A stretch of DNA of 64,000 nt from JAACFF01 sp963701435 (GCA_963701435.1 CAVPAL010000006.1:372001-436000); one strand, 5' to 3'. Shown: positions 26,114-36,275, counted from the first letter of the stretch. Notes: generated by a model not told the origin, from the sequence alone. Numbers and translations: made by a program.

Positions 26114-28492
26114 ATGTTTGAACCAAAAGAACCTTATTTGGTCCCCGTGACCAAGAAGCACTTACCCCCAAAGATCGGCAATAAGGCCGCTAACTTGGGG
26201 CGTCTGATGCAGAAAGGCTACCTTGTCCCAAAAACATATGCTTTGTCATGGGATGCTTACCTAGATCTGGATATGGGAAACGAGGCAGTCCTGAAAGCGA
26301 TCTCAGCCGAAATACACCAAAAGTTGGATCTAGAAGCTTCTTATGCAGTTCGATCATCGGCCGATGTCGAAGATAGTCCTGATTATTCCTTTGCAGGACA
26401 ATTCACAAGCGTCCTCAATGTCCAGGGCGTCGACCAGATACTCCAAGCAGTGACAACTGTCTGGAAAGCATCACAAACGGAAAGCATCCGCACTTACCAA
26501 AAACGATCGAAGCATGAAAGAGGCGATGTGCGCATGGCCGTGATTATCCAGCGCATGATCAACCCTGTCATTTCAGGAGTGTCTTTCAGCATCAATCCAA
26601 TCAGTACTTTGGATGAAATTGTGGTGGAAGCGGTATCTGGTAGTGGTGAAATGCTGGTCCAAGAAGGTGTCACGCCTCAGCGCTGGGTAAGCAAATGGGG
26701 CAACTGGGTCGAACGTCCTGAAAGTGATGAGATGCCGCTCCAAGTTATCCAGCAGGTCGTAGATGAAACTCAATCTATCGCCAAAAAGATGAAATCACAT
26801 GTGGATTTGGAATGGGTTTATGACGGGAAGGACATTTATTGGGTACAAATGCGCGATATTACGGCTCTTGAAAAGGCGGAAATCTTCTCAAATAAGATCG
26901 CCAAAGAAATGACGCCCGGCCTAATCAAACCTCTGGATTGGTCGGTCGTCGTACCCTTAAAAAGCAAAATGTGGATAAATGTGATCAGCCAAGTGATTGG
27001 TGATAACGATCTTGATCCCAATCGTTTGGCAAAACTATTCCATTATCATGCCTACCATAATCTGACTGTTTTCGGCCGTATCTTTGAGAGCTTAGGGCTA
27101 CCACGCGAATCACTCGACGTTATGATGGGTGTTGCACCACCAGGAGCAGGAAAGCCGCCGTTTAGACCACGTCCAAGGTTATTTCTGCTGATGCCCCGGA
27201 TAGTCAGATTCTTATGGGACAAATGGACATACGCCAAAAAGGCGCAGCGCGATTATTCATTACTTAGAGCGAAGGCACGACAGTACGCCCTTGACCCTCC
27301 CGACGATATGGATGAATCCCAGCTGTTAAAAGTCATCGAGCGGCTCAAAGATCTCAATCTGCAGACAACTACACATACATTTCATGCCATTCTGCTGATG
27401 CAGATCTACAGCGCTATACTCCGCTCCCTTCTAGAGCGCAAGGGCGTTGATTTTGCCGATTTTGATCTCGGAGCCGACTTGCCTGAACTAGAGACATATA
27501 ATCCTAACATCCGGCTCGCAGAACTTCATCAGCATTTCCTCGAACTCGATAAAGAAAGTCAAGAGATTATTGCCAGCGGTGATTATTCGCGTTTCGAGGA
27601 GAGGGAGGGGATCGAGATATTCAAAGCAGAGTACCAAAGTTTCATTGATGAGTTTGGTCATATGAGTGACCGTACTGTTTTGTTTGATTCGGTGCCCTGG
27701 CGAGAAACACCCGGCCTGATATTGGAATTGATCAGCAGTTTTGAGTTGCCGAAAGAACGCACAACAGACAGGAAAGTATTTGCCGAGGTAAAGGGACGCG
27801 GTGTACGCGGTTGGATAATGAAGGTTTTCTTTGAGCGATCCCAGCAATTCTATCTCCTAAGGGAGCAATACGGTTCGCTTTATACGTATACATTGATGCT
27901 TTTCCGAGTCTATTATCTTGCCCTGGGGGCACGTATTGCTGCACAAGGTCTTATAAACTCAAAAGATGATATTTATTATCTATATGATCGAGAAATCCAG
28001 ACCTATGTTGACGACGATAGCAGCAGAAAACCGTTCCAATATGCAGTGCGCGACCGAAAAGATGAGATCGAACGATGTAAAGACGCAATTATCCCTGAGA
28101 TCATTTATGGCGAATCACCTCCCCCAGTTGTTGTCCAAAACGACCACAAGCTAACTGGAACACCCACTTCACGCGGTTACTATACCGGGACGGTAAAGCT
28201 CGTTAAGGGAATCAATGATTTTCATAAGGTCGATAACGGGGACGTGATCGTGATCCCATATTCCGAAGTAGGTTGGGTTCCATTGTTTGCAAAAGCCGGA
28301 GCCGTAATTGCTGAATCCGGTGGCATGCTTTCCCACAGTTCGATTGTCGCCCGTGAATATGGGATTCCAGCAGTCGTGTCCGTTAATGGCGCACTCCACT
28401 TAGAGGATAACCAGATCATAAGCATAGACGGATATAAAGGGGAAGTCTTCATTCACAATAATGAAGAGCTTACGGGTGAATTTTGGGAGTAG
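26114..28492 (+). CDS. PEP-synthase/rifampicin-phosphotransferase-like dikinase
   Basis: 792 residues. N-terminal PPDK/PEP-synthase ATP-binding domain (KIGNKAANLGRLMQKGYLVP; YAVRSSADVEDSPDYSFAGQ; IQRMINPVISGVSFSINP), a long helical middle region, and a C-terminal swivelling phosphohistidine domain with GGMLSHSSIVAREYGIPAVV (His about 741). This ATP domain - central substrate domain - His domain order is that of rifampicin phosphotransferases and related ATP-dependent dikinases; a PEP-binding TIM barrel is absent. The central region should choose the substrate and gives no clue to it. Its place between a PlsY-like acyltransferase and an ABC exporter suggests a lipid, glycolipid or secreted product rather than an antibiotic. 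The stop is adjacent to the ABC start. Confidence 0.8.
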   Translation: MFEPKEPYLVPVTKKHLPPKIGNKAANLGRLMQKGYLVPKTYALSWDAYLDLDMGNEAVLKAISAEIHQKLDLEASYAVRSSADVEDSPDYSFAGQFTSVLNVQGVDQILQAVTTVWKASQTESIRTYQKRSKHERGDVRMAVIIQRMINPVISGVSFSINPISTLDEIVVEAVSGSGEMLVQEGVTPQRWVSKWGNWVERPESDEMPLQVIQQVVDETQSIAKKMKSHVDLEWVYDGKDIYWVQMRDITALEKAEIFSNKIAKEMTPGLIKPLDWSVVVPLKSKMWINVISQVIGDNDLDPNRLAKLFHYHAYHNLTVFGRIFESLGLPRESLDVMMGVAPPGAGKPPFRPRPRLFLLMPRIVRFLWDKWTYAKKAQRDYSLLRAKARQYALDPPDDMDESQLLKVIERLKDLNLQTTTHTFHAILLMQIYSAILRSLLERKGVDFADFDLGADLPELETYNPNIRLAELHQHFLELDKESQEIIASGDYSRFEEREGIEIFKAEYQSFIDEFGHMSDRTVLFDSVPWRETPGLILELISSFELPKERTTDRKVFAEVKGRGVRGWIMKVFFERSQQFYLLREQYGSLYTYTLMLFRVYYLALGARIAAQGLINSKDDIYYLYDREIQTYVDDDSSRKPFQYAVRDRKDEIERCKDAIIPEIIYGESPPPVVVQNDHKLTGTPTSRGYYTGTVKLVKGINDFHKVDNGDVIVIPYSEVGWVPLFAKAGAVIAESGGMLSHSSIVAREYGIPAVVSVNGALHLEDNQIISIDGYKGEVFIHNNEELTGEFWE

Positions 28493-29245
28493 ATGATGCC
28501 TGTCGTTGAGACTAACGCTTTAGATAAACAATATGATTTGGGCGAACATCATGTGAATGCACTGTTGGCTGTGGATTTCGTCGTCGAGGAAGGAGAATTT
28601 GTAGCCATTATGGGACCTTCGGGAAGTGGAAAATCAACGCTTCTTCACCTCATCGGTGGGTTAGACCAACCTACGAATGGGGAGGTTATACTAAATGGGC
28701 AGCGTCTCTCCTTGATGAAAGACAAACAAATCACGCTCTTGCGCCGGCGTAACATCGGATTTGTGTTCCAATTCTTTAACCTGCTGCCCACCCTATCGGC
28801 AGGGGAAAACATCACCCTGCCTTTGTTGATCGATGGAAAGAACCTGCAAGACTATCAAGAGCGGCTGAACACGATTTTGTCGCTAATTGGTCTAACCGAT
28901 CGCCAACACCACAAGCCTGAACAATTGTCTGGTGGCGAGCAGCAGCGAGTCGCTTTAGCCCGCGCTTTGATTATGGAGCCGGCTATTGTTCTCGCTGATG
29001 AACCAACTGGCAACTTAGATTCGAAAACTGGCATGGCCATTATGGAGCTACTAAAACGGTCATGTGCAGAACTGGGGCAAACGATCGTTATTGTGACCCA
29101 TGATCCGCGTGCCGCCTCAACTGCTAACCGGGTGGTTTTTCTTAGGGATGGGACAATTATTGACGAGCTTCGTTTTGAGGAATCAACAGAAAGAGCAGAC
29201 CGGTTACGATCAATTATCGATGAGATGGAGAAACTTGAAGCTTAA
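28493..29245 (+). CDS. ABC transporter ATP-binding protein (LolD/MacB type)
   Basis: 250 residues (or 249 from the next ATG). Walker A GPSGSGKST (about 41-49), Q-loop FQFFNLLPTLSAGENI, signature LSGGEQQRVALARAL, Walker B IVLADEPTGNLDSKTG and the H-loop VTHDP are all intact. The closest relatives energise MacB/LolCE-type permeases that extrude peptides, lipoproteins or lipids rather than import solutes. It directly abuts the dikinase gene and is followed by the matching FtsX-type permease, so the transporter belongs to the same operon. Confidence 0.92.
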   Translation: MMPVVETNALDKQYDLGEHHVNALLAVDFVVEEGEFVAIMGPSGSGKSTLLHLIGGLDQPTNGEVILNGQRLSLMKDKQITLLRRRNIGFVFQFFNLLPTLSAGENITLPLLIDGKNLQDYQERLNTILSLIGLTDRQHHKPEQLSGGEQQRVALARALIMEPAIVLADEPTGNLDSKTGMAIMELLKRSCAELGQTIVIVTHDPRAASTANRVVFLRDGTIIDELRFEESTERADRLRSIIDEMEKLEA

Positions 29246-29325
29246 TCGGTATGAAGATGGCGGTTACATGACTTCCCTAAAGCACCTACGTTTTGCCTTG
29301 TCGACTATTTCGCCAAAGTAATTTC

Positions 29326-31910
29326 ATGTCTCTTACACGCATTTTAATCTTACGATCTTTCAGAGAACGCCCCACCCGCATGCTGTTAAGCACCTTTGGC
29401 ATTATTCTGGGGGTGGCTGCGATTCTAGGGATTGGGATTACAAATCAAAATGCCCTGGAAGCGGTTAAACAGCTGTTTGAAAACACGGCAGGGAAAACGG
29501 ATCTAATCATCGTCAGTGCGGATGCCGACGAAAGCGGGTTTTCGGAGCAGTCCTTGTCGCAACTTGAACGGATGGCAGAGATAGAATATGCCGTTCCATC
29601 TCTACAGATTGTGACCGCTCTAGCAGATTCTGCCTCGTCAGATGTGATGGGCATGTCTTTCTTCGGCATGGATACGGGTGGGCTGCAGCTGTACGGCATT
29701 GATCCAGAGTTGGACGTGCAAGCTCGCATTTATGAGGTGATGGATGGCCGCTTCTTATCGCCCGTTCTTGACGAATATGAGATCGTTCTGGTTGACGCTT
29801 TTGCAGAAGAAAATGAGATCGCCGCAGGCGACACGATCGAAATCATCACTGAAATCGGGATTGAAGAGCTGCATGTGGTGGGCTTGATAGAGAAAAAGGG
29901 GCAGGACAACTAAACAATGGCGCTTTTGGCGTCTTACCAATCGAGACTGCACAAAAGTATTTCTATCGCGAAGGCGATATAGACCAAATCGACCTGGTAA
30001 TGAGAACGAACAACTCTGGCAGCGACGAACTTGATCAAGCCAAATTAGATATCCAAACCAAACTAGGTGATGATTACTCGGTTGTCTATCCGGCAGCCCA
30101 AGGTCAACGCATGACGCAGATGCTCAGCAACTACCAGATCGGGCTAAATTTTCTAAGTGCAATGGCGCTCTTTGTTGGCGCGTTCCTGGTCTACAACTCG
30201 TTTTCAATGAGCGTCGTCGAACGCACGCGTGAGTTTGGCATGCTACGCACAACGGGTATGACCAAAGGGCAAATATTTCGCCTCATCATTAGCGAAGCCT
30301 TGTTATTAGGTGTGATCGGTTCGCTGCTTGGCGCTCTGCTAGGTATTTTCCTGGCTCGGGGCTTGTCGGCCGTGATGGGAATGCTCCTTTCTCAAGATAT
30401 GAACCAGATCCATACCCAGCAGGGCATCTTGCTCACAGGTATGATCGTAGGAATTGTCGTAGCCGTCATTTCGGCCATGATTCCAGCATTACAGGCGGGA
30501 CGGATCTCACCCATGGAGGCGCTGCGCATACGGACAAAAACTCGCCATGGGTGGCTGTTGGAAAAAGGTTGGATACCCGGTCTAATTCTGCTGATTGTAT
30601 CGGCCGTTATCCTTGTCTTGAATCCATTTCCCTATGATGCGCAATTTCGCTTGGGAAGTATGGTGGTGGTCTTCCTTTTCCTGGGCGGTACGTTATCGAT
30701 TCCGGCCAGTGTTGGCTTCTGGGAGCGCATTTTGAAGCCCCTAACAACGCTCATATTTGGTCGCAGCGGTGTCATCGGTAGCAGCAATATCCAGCGTGCT
30801 AAGCTGCGTACAACGCTCACGGTGGCTGCTCTCATGGTTGGTGCTTCTATGATGGTCATCGTCTGGGTAATTACCGATTCATTTAAAGGGGATCTAGACG
30901 AATGGCTGAAAGGTTACATGGGCGGGGACTTGTATGTTACTTCACCGCTTTCCATGGGCTCCGATGTCTGGAAGCGCCTAGAATCAGTCGAAGGTGTAGA
31001 GGCTGCTGCACCTACGCTCTACAAGAATGTGGAGTGGAGCCCGCCATCTGGTGAGGTGGAGAATGTTGATTTGATGGCCATCGATCCCAACAGTCACTTA
31101 CAGGTGACATCCTTTGTCTTCGCCGATGAAGGGGTTGATATGCATGGAGCAGTACAAAGCTTAGATCAGGGTGACAATGTCTTCATTTCCACTGTGTTAT
31201 CAGAGCTTTACGATATCCAACAGGGCGATACGATCATGATCAAAACCAGAACCGGCAATCGTCCCTTTCGCGTCACCGCAGTCGTAGTTGATTTTTACCA
31301 ACAAGGGTATGTCATCACATTAGGTTGGACCAATATGAAGCGCCACTTTCGTGAAGATGAAGCCCAAGCCTATCTGTTAAAGGTACAAGACGGCTATAAA
31401 ATCGATCAGGTGAGCCAACAAATTGAAGACCTTTATGGTGATCGCTACCGCCTATCATTGATTTCCAACCAAAACCTGCTCAATCAGGTAACTGTGATGC
31501 TTGATCAGGCTTTCAGTATGTTCGATGTGTTGGCCGTCATTGCAATTGTGGTTGGTTTTTTTGGCATCGCAAATACGCTGACGATGAGCGTCATCGAACG
31601 CACGCGAGAAATCGGCATGCTGCGGGGAGTGGGCATGACGCGTTGGCAAGTCTTGACCATGATCTTGTCCGAAGCTGCCACGCTAGGATTTATTGGTGGT
31701 CTGTTAGGCTTGTTCTTTGGCATCATCCTCTCGCGCATATTTGTCTTAGCTATGACGGCAATGTCAGGCTACCAGATTACTTATACCTTCCCCGTCCAAA
31801 GGGGGCTGGCAGCGCTGGTAATCACGGTGATTATTTCTCAGCTGGCAGCGATGGTACCAGCCAGCCGTGCGGCCCGTATCCGTATTCTGGATGCGATCCA
31901 GTATGAATAA
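29326..31910 (+). CDS. FtsX/MacB-type ABC transporter permease, with one frameshift
   Basis: Start at ATG 29326 (MSLTRILILRSFRERPTRML). The frame ends early at 29913 after KKGQDN, but the next frame continues directly as NNGAFGVLPIETAQKYFYRE, so one base is missing near 29911. Joined it is about 861 residues: a first membrane helix, a large extracytoplasmic domain, then MSVVERTREFGMLRTTGMTK with three helices, a second extracytoplasmic domain and a repeat of the same module (MSVIERTREIGMLRGVGMTR). This duplicated FtsX layout is usual for MacB/LolE-like exporters. The break could be a read error or a real lesion in the island. Confidence 0.82.
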
Positions 31911-31942
31911 TCGAGCCACTGTTTTGCAGCCAACTGCCGTCA

Positions 31943-32647
31943 TCAGCGCCACCAGCTTTGGATCACGTCTTCACTTCCATACCATGGACGACCCACAACA
32001 GTGTGGTGACTTACCTCATCGAGGATAATTTGTTCGGAACCAGGGAGGAGCGCCGAGCTAACTGGCACGATCCCATCACCCCAGACATCTCCATCCTCGC
32101 CGATATCTTTATAGACCTTGAATGCAAAGCGCTCAGACAGCGTCCCTGACGGACGACCACGAATATACTTTCCAACCACAGATGTATAGCGGACTTGAGG
32201 GGCAAATATCGTATCAGGTACATGCTGCTGCACCCAGCGCGCCATGTTCCCTCCGCGCTGGATCCCACCCAGGTTCAAATGTGGGCTACCCAGCGTAATG
32301 AGATGGTCAATATAGTCTCGTCCCCCAAAATTCTTACCAAGAAATGGCTCATGGCTCAGGTAAAGCCGCCCAAGTATACCTCCCTGGCTGTGGCCAATTA
32401 AAGTCAGTTTTTGACCAGCGCATTCTCTTGCTGCTTTCTTAACTGTGATATCGAGCTTATTCAGTGCAAGAAACCATCCCGGTCTCGTGATGCCCGCAGC
32501 CCAATCCAAAAAGCGCGTATTGACGACGTAGACCCTTATGCTGGTTTGTGCTGCTAACTGGCGGCTGAAACCGCGGTAAAGCGGCGCTTGGCTTAGAAAA
32601 CCGCCCAGGATTACGATTGCTGAGGTTTTATTTCTTGCCATATACAT
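31943..32647 (-). CDS. Alpha/beta-hydrolase, lipase-like
   Basis: 234 residues. IVILGGFLSQAPLYRGF, the nucleophile elbow LTLIGHSQGGILGRLYLSHE (Ser in GHSQGG), an acidic WGDGIVPVSSALLPGS and a late HHTVVG give a complete Ser-Asp-His set as in bacterial triacylglycerol-lipase/esterase proteins. There is no signal peptide, so it is probably cytoplasmic. It converges on the permease gene with a 32-bp gap and is the last gene of the island. In a cargo set with an acyltransferase and an exporter, an acyl-hydrolysing role is plausible. Confidence 0.78.
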   Translation of the reverse strand: MYMARNKTSAIVILGGFLSQAPLYRGFSRQLAAQTSIRVYVVNTRFLDWAAGITRPGWFLALNKLDITVKKAARECAGQKLTLIGHSQGGILGRLYLSHEPFLGKNFGGRDYIDHLITLGSPHLNLGGIQRGGNMARWVQQHVPDTIFAPQVRYTSVVGKYIRGRPSGTLSERFAFKVYKDIGEDGDVWGDGIVPVSSALLPGSEQIILDEVSHHTVVGRPWYGSEDVIQSWWR

Positions 32648-32911
32648 CTATCAAGACAGGCGGTACAATTTACGCCGTTGAGCAACATTATACGCCTTAT
32701 CGATTAAAAGGTTAGCCAGAATTGGGAATGGGTTTGGTCGCCCGATATTGGAAGACCAATATTTAGCTGAATGAGCACTAAGTTTCTAGACGAGAGTGTC
32801 GCCTATGACTGCAAACGAATACGCATCATTCGATACAAGTAGTGTGGGCTATTTTTGACACAATATCGGCCGATTGTAGAATACAAAAAATAGAAGATTT
32901 TGTATAAATAG

Positions 32912-33080
32912 GCTGATTTGCAATAACGTTGCAGATCAGCCCTCACGGTTCCTTTAAAAAACGCTTAACCTTAAAGAACTCTACCTCTAGCAGAACGACA
33001 TTAGAAATGCGATTTTAGCGTTTTGCTGTTTGTACGGTTCACATCCGTGAGGTCGCTGGGTTCGAGTCCACTCGCGCCCA
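32912..33080. repeat. Island end repeat, copy A (hairpin plus tRNA-Val 3' half)
   Basis: 169 bp, about 90% identical by eye to 45707-45875. It opens with a strong stem-loop (GCTGATTTGCAATAACGTTG then CAGATCAGC), continues with ACGCTTAACCTTAA and GAACTCTACCTCTAG, and ends with a diverged copy of the 3' half of tRNA-Val (GGTTCACATCCGTGAGGTCG onward). No tRNA 5' half is present, so it is not a tRNA gene. It most simply represents the right attachment end of an integrated element. The region 32648-32911 before it shows no gene. Confidence 0.75.
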
Positions 33081-33180
33081 TTTTTCCCTTTTTGATTACA
33101 CACCAGCCCAAATGTAAAAACTTATCTCTAGAGGTAGCGTGTGTTTTCCCTAAAGTTCTGGGCAGCCCCACATCACCCCA

Positions 33181-33410
33181 CGGGTGATCAATGTCGACAA
33201 AAACCCGACCTACATCGGCGTCATTCGCGATCTCAAGCAAGATAACCTGCTGCCCAAGAAATGCAAGCGCAGGCCCAGCCAGTACATGAACAACATCATC
33301 GAGCAGGATCATCAGTTTATGAAGCGCAAGATCAAGCGAGTCTGGGGTTCTTCTCTTATTCGACGGCCTGGCGGTCAATTCGCGGGTATGAAGCGATGCA
33401 CATGATACAG
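33181..33410 (+). pseudogene. IS6/IS26-family transposase remnant (C-terminal part)
   Basis: RVINVDKNPTYIGVIRDLKQ, KRRPSQYMNNIIEQDHQFMK and RKIKRVWG match the DDE-domain end of IS6-family transposases (Asp of the xTDKNPxY motif and Glu of NNIxEQDHRxxK). After a one-base shift near 33350 the strand reads GFFSYSTAWRSIRGYEAMHM, the conserved family ending. The N-terminal HTH, the first catalytic Asp and the inverted repeats are gone. It lies just outside the island's right end and may have helped rearrange this junction. Confidence 0.8.
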
Positions 33411-33461
33411 TGAAACGCGCTTTCCTTTTTGGGATGTTCTTTTATCCAAATTCAGGCATCC

Positions 33462-34748
33462 CTACAGCAGTCCAAAGGCTTTTTCCAAATTGTGGATATC
33501 GGCCTCGCCAATGGGTACGAGTGGGCCGAGAACGGCCGTATCAATCAAAGAGCGTGCGCTGTATTCGGCCACTTCCAGGCGGTCAAAGGCGTTCAGAATA
33601 TCCGTGCCCACTGTCAGCACACAATCATTTTGCACCAGCAGCACCGGCGTTCTCAACGAGACCATTTCGGCCACTGTTTCTGGCTGGGTGTAGAGGGTCT
33701 TGAAAGGAATCAAGGTAATATCACGCAGTAAAATAAAGCTTTCGGGAATGGTGCGCGAGTCAAAATCGGCGGCGGTGACAGCATAAGCGGTGGCATTGGG
33801 ACATTGCGCAGTCATAACGCAGTTAACAGCAGGATGTTGGGCATAAATCGCTTCATGTAAGCGCACCGATCGGCTGGGCAGATGGTTGGCTTCGCGTAGG
33901 CCATTGCGTATCAATGTCACATCCTCAACCGCCAATGTGCGCCGATCATGGCTGGTTGGAGTGATAAGGAAGCTGTTCTCGTCTAAACGCGCCGAAACCA
34001 CGCCTTCAGTGCTGATCATCAGATGGCGGTCATAAGCGCGAGCCGTAATATCCACGATTTGCTGGCGCAGTTCGCGCTCGCGGCTGCTGTGGGTGGTTGG
34101 TACAAATTCCGGCAAATTGTTGTGACGATGATCAAATAAGTTTAATGCTGGCTCGGATAGCGTCTTTACGTCGCCCAAGGCTCGCGCTCGAATGAGTGTC
34201 CGAGCGCAAAAGTCGAGCGTTTCCAAACGATGGAATGCATCGAGTAAGTTAGCTCCACCCGCCGCCATGCCATGATTTTCCAAAATGACGATGTTGTAGC
34301 CTTCGCCAAAGGTGGCGGCAATGTTTTCGCCCAGTTTTTCACTCCCGGGTAGGGCGTAGGGCGCATAACCCACCGGCCCACACACGCGGTTGGCTTGGGG
34401 AATGATGCGCGTATCTGGTACCTCACGCACAATGCTGAACGAGACCAGCGCCGGCGGATGGGCGTGGACGATCGCTTTCAAATCGGGACGCAGCTTGTAG
34501 ATGGCGCGATGGAAAGGGAATTCTGAGGAGGGTTTATGCGGCCCTTCAATCGTGCCCTCAGCTTTGATGCACATCATATCTTTGGCTGTCAGTTTGCCTT
34601 TGTCAATGCCGGATGGCGTGATCCAGATGTCACCGTTGTCATCTTTGATCGAAAGGTTGCCACCGCTGAGGGTGGTCATACCATGGTGGTAAATACGGTT
34701 CATGATGGCGACCAGTTGGTCGCGGGGATGTAACAATTGAAAGTTCAT
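33462..34748 (-). CDS. rhaD: Rhamnulose-1-phosphate aldolase-like protein with two tandem class II aldolase domains
   Basis: 428 residues, twice the usual size. The first domain (about 1-205) keeps the class II aldolase features: SGGNLS phosphate loop (28-33), Glu76, zinc ligands His95 and His97 in HAHPP, and His159 in ENHGM. The second domain (about 225-425) has the same fold signature (STEGVVSARLDENSFLITPT) but lost them: TAQCPNAT stands for HAHPP and VQNDC for ENHG. The enzyme would split rhamnulose-1-phosphate to DHAP and lactaldehyde; the DHAP made would be the same metabolite as from the dha locus. It is the last gene of the rhamnose operon, after rhaB. Substrate assigned by context. 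Confidence 0.82.
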   Translation of the reverse strand: MNFQLLHPRDQLVAIMNRIYHHGMTTLSGGNLSIKDDNGDIWITPSGIDKGKLTAKDMMCIKAEGTIEGPHKPSSEFPFHRAIYKLRPDLKAIVHAHPPALVSFSIVREVPDTRIIPQANRVCGPVGYAPYALPGSEKLGENIAATFGEGYNIVILENHGMAAGGANLLDAFHRLETLDFCARTLIRARALGDVKTLSEPALNLFDHRHNNLPEFVPTTHSSRERELRQQIVDITARAYDRHLMISTEGVVSARLDENSFLITPTSHDRRTLAVEDVTLIRNGLREANHLPSRSVRLHEAIYAQHPAVNCVMTAQCPNATAYAVTAADFDSRTIPESFILLRDITLIPFKTLYTQPETVAEMVSLRTPVLLVQNDCVLTVGTDILNAFDRLEVAEYSARSLIDTAVLGPLVPIGEADIHNLEKAFGLL

Positions 34749-34799
34749 ATTTTTAGTTTATTAGCAGTTCAGCCCGTCAGCCTGTTCGCTGTTGATTGG

Positions 34800-36275
34800 C
34801 TAGGAAATGATTTCCTGGTAACGGCCGTATACCTCATCCCATACAGCGCCATCTTGAGGGTCGTATCGTTTTAATTCGCTCATCCCGGCCACAATCTGGC
34901 GGCCCTGGTTGAGGTCGGCAATTTCGCTGAGGGCAATTAGCTGTACTAAAGCGTTGCCGATGACGGTGGCTTCAATGGGACCAGTGATCACCGGAAGGCC
35001 GGTGGCGTTGGCGGTCATTTGATTGAGTAGCTGGTTTTGCGTGCCGCCGCCGACAATGTGCAGGACAGAGACGGGTTGGCCGGCAACAGCCACTTCGGCT
35101 GGCTCAGTGCAGGCCGTTACCAAATCCAAGACTTGTCGGTAGGCCAGCGCCAAACTCTCCAGCACGCTGCGCACTACGGCGCCCGGCGTTTCAGGCACAG
35201 GTTGATTGGTTTGGCGGCAATAATCGCGGATGCGCTGCGGATGATCGCCCGGAGTAAGGAAAGCGGGATCGTTTGGGTTGAAAACGGCCGTTAATGGATC
35301 AACGCCTCTTGCCAGCGCCACCATTTCGCCGTAAGAATATTTCTCGCCTGCCGCGGCCCAGGTAGCACGACACTGCTGTAAAATCCACAAGCCCATCACA
35401 TTCTTGAGCAAGCGATAGGTGTTATAAACACCGCCTTCATTGGTGACATTGGCCGCCAACGCTTCTGATGTCAGAATCGGACGAGGGACTTCCAGCCCGA
35501 CCAGGCTCCAGGTGCCACTACTGATGTAGGCAAAATCTGGGGTGTGAGGAGGAACGGCCACGGATGGCACAGCCGCTATGGCACTACCTGTGTCATGGCA
35601 AGCCGGGGCGATCACCGTTATGCCATCGTAAACGCCCAATTTGGTTCCCGGCTGCACGATTTCAGGAAAGATATGGCTGGGAATACCTAAATCAGCCATC
35701 ATTTTTGTCGCCCACGTACCGCTGGTGGGGTTGAATAACTGCGTCGTTGTCGCGTTGCTGAATTCACACACTTTCGCACCCGTCAGCCAGTAGTTGAGCA
35801 GATCGGGCGCGGTCAAAAAAGTGTCGGCAATTTGCAGTTGGGCTGAGCCGGACTCGACCAGACTAAGCAGTTGGTAAAGGGTGTTAATGGGCATGAACTG
35901 GATGCCAGTCTGGGCGAAGATATCGGCCTGGGGTACTTTGCTGAAGGCGCGGGACATCATGTTGGCGGTACGGCCGTCGCGATAATGCACCGGATTGCCA
36001 ATCAAATATCCCTGGCTGTCCAGCAGTCCAAAATCCACGCCCCAGGTATCCACGCCAATGCTGGCAGGATGAAGCGCCTTGCCTTTTTCAATACCGGCCT
36101 GAATATCTCCCCAAAGGCGTAAGAAATTCCAGTGCAGCGTACCATTGATGGTAACCGTTGTATTGGGGAAACGGTTGAGTTCTTCCAAGCGGAGGCGCTC
36201 TCCATCAAAATGCACCGCCATCACCCGGCCCGATTCTGCCCCTATATCCACTGCTAAAACTGTTTTCTGTGCCAT
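34800..36275 (-). CDS. rhaB: L-rhamnulokinase
   Basis: 491 residues of the FGGY kinase family, beginning KTVLAVDIGAESGRVMAVHF, the phosphate-1 loop that in RhaB proteins reads AVDLGASSGRV. GVDTWGVDFGLLDSQG carries the catalytic Asp region, YISSGTWSLVGLE the phosphate-2 loop, and HIVGGGTQNQLLNQMTANA the adenosine motif. It phosphorylates L-rhamnulose using ATP. It lies 50 bp upstream of rhaD in the same direction. The gene is separated from rhaA by an antitoxin/PIN pair on the opposite strand, so rhaBD may have a promoter of its own or be read through. Confidence 0.93.
   Translation of the reverse strand: MAQKTVLAVDIGAESGRVMAVHFDGERLRLEELNRFPNTTVTINGTLHWNFLRLWGDIQAGIEKGKALHPASIGVDTWGVDFGLLDSQGYLIGNPVHYRDGRTANMMSRAFSKVPQADIFAQTGIQFMPINTLYQLLSLVESGSAQLQIADTFLTAPDLLNYWLTGAKVCEFSNATTTQLFNPTSGTWATKMMADLGIPSHIFPEIVQPGTKLGVYDGITVIAPACHDTGSAIAAVPSVAVPPHTPDFAYISSGTWSLVGLEVPRPILTSEALAANVTNEGGVYNTYRLLKNVMGLWILQQCRATWAAAGEKYSYGEMVALARGVDPLTAVFNPNDPAFLTPGDHPQRIRDYCRQTNQPVPETPGAVVRSVLESLALAYRQVLDLVTACTEPAEVAVAGQPVSVLHIVGGGTQNQLLNQMTANATGLPVITGPIEATVIGNALVQLIALSEIADLNQGRQIVAGMSELKRYDPQDGAVWDEVYGRYQEIIS

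Larger units (their letters stand above)
23802..33080. mobile_element. Genomic island inserted at tRNA-Val(CAC)
   Basis: The intact tRNA forms the left boundary and a diverged copy of its 3' half, starting GGTTCACATCCGTGAGGTCG, the right boundary. Between them ACGGCCGT, about one per kb elsewhere, is absent (none from about 22868 to 33530). Contents: decayed serine recombinase, DUF6512-like protein, PlsY-like acyltransferase, RPH-like dikinase, ABC exporter and lipase-like hydrolase, with base use more AT-rich by eye. No tyrosine integrase remains. The right end is a 169-bp unit repeated at 45707-45875. Bases 23802-24004 show no gene. Confidence 0.75.

Noticed and set aside
26114..28492. Dikinase as a rifampicin-inactivating enzyme
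   Set aside because: Only the general domain order matches; the central substrate domain has no recognisable rifampicin-binding pattern and the neighbours point to lipids and export.
33034..33080. Second and third tRNA-Val genes at 33034 and 45832
   Set aside because: Only the anticodon-to-3' half is present, with T-stem mismatches; no D-arm or 5' acceptor strand can be found upstream.
33410..33731. Plus-strand open frames opposite the aldolase gene
   Set aside because: They are antisense to a well-supported gene and have no ribosome sites or family features.
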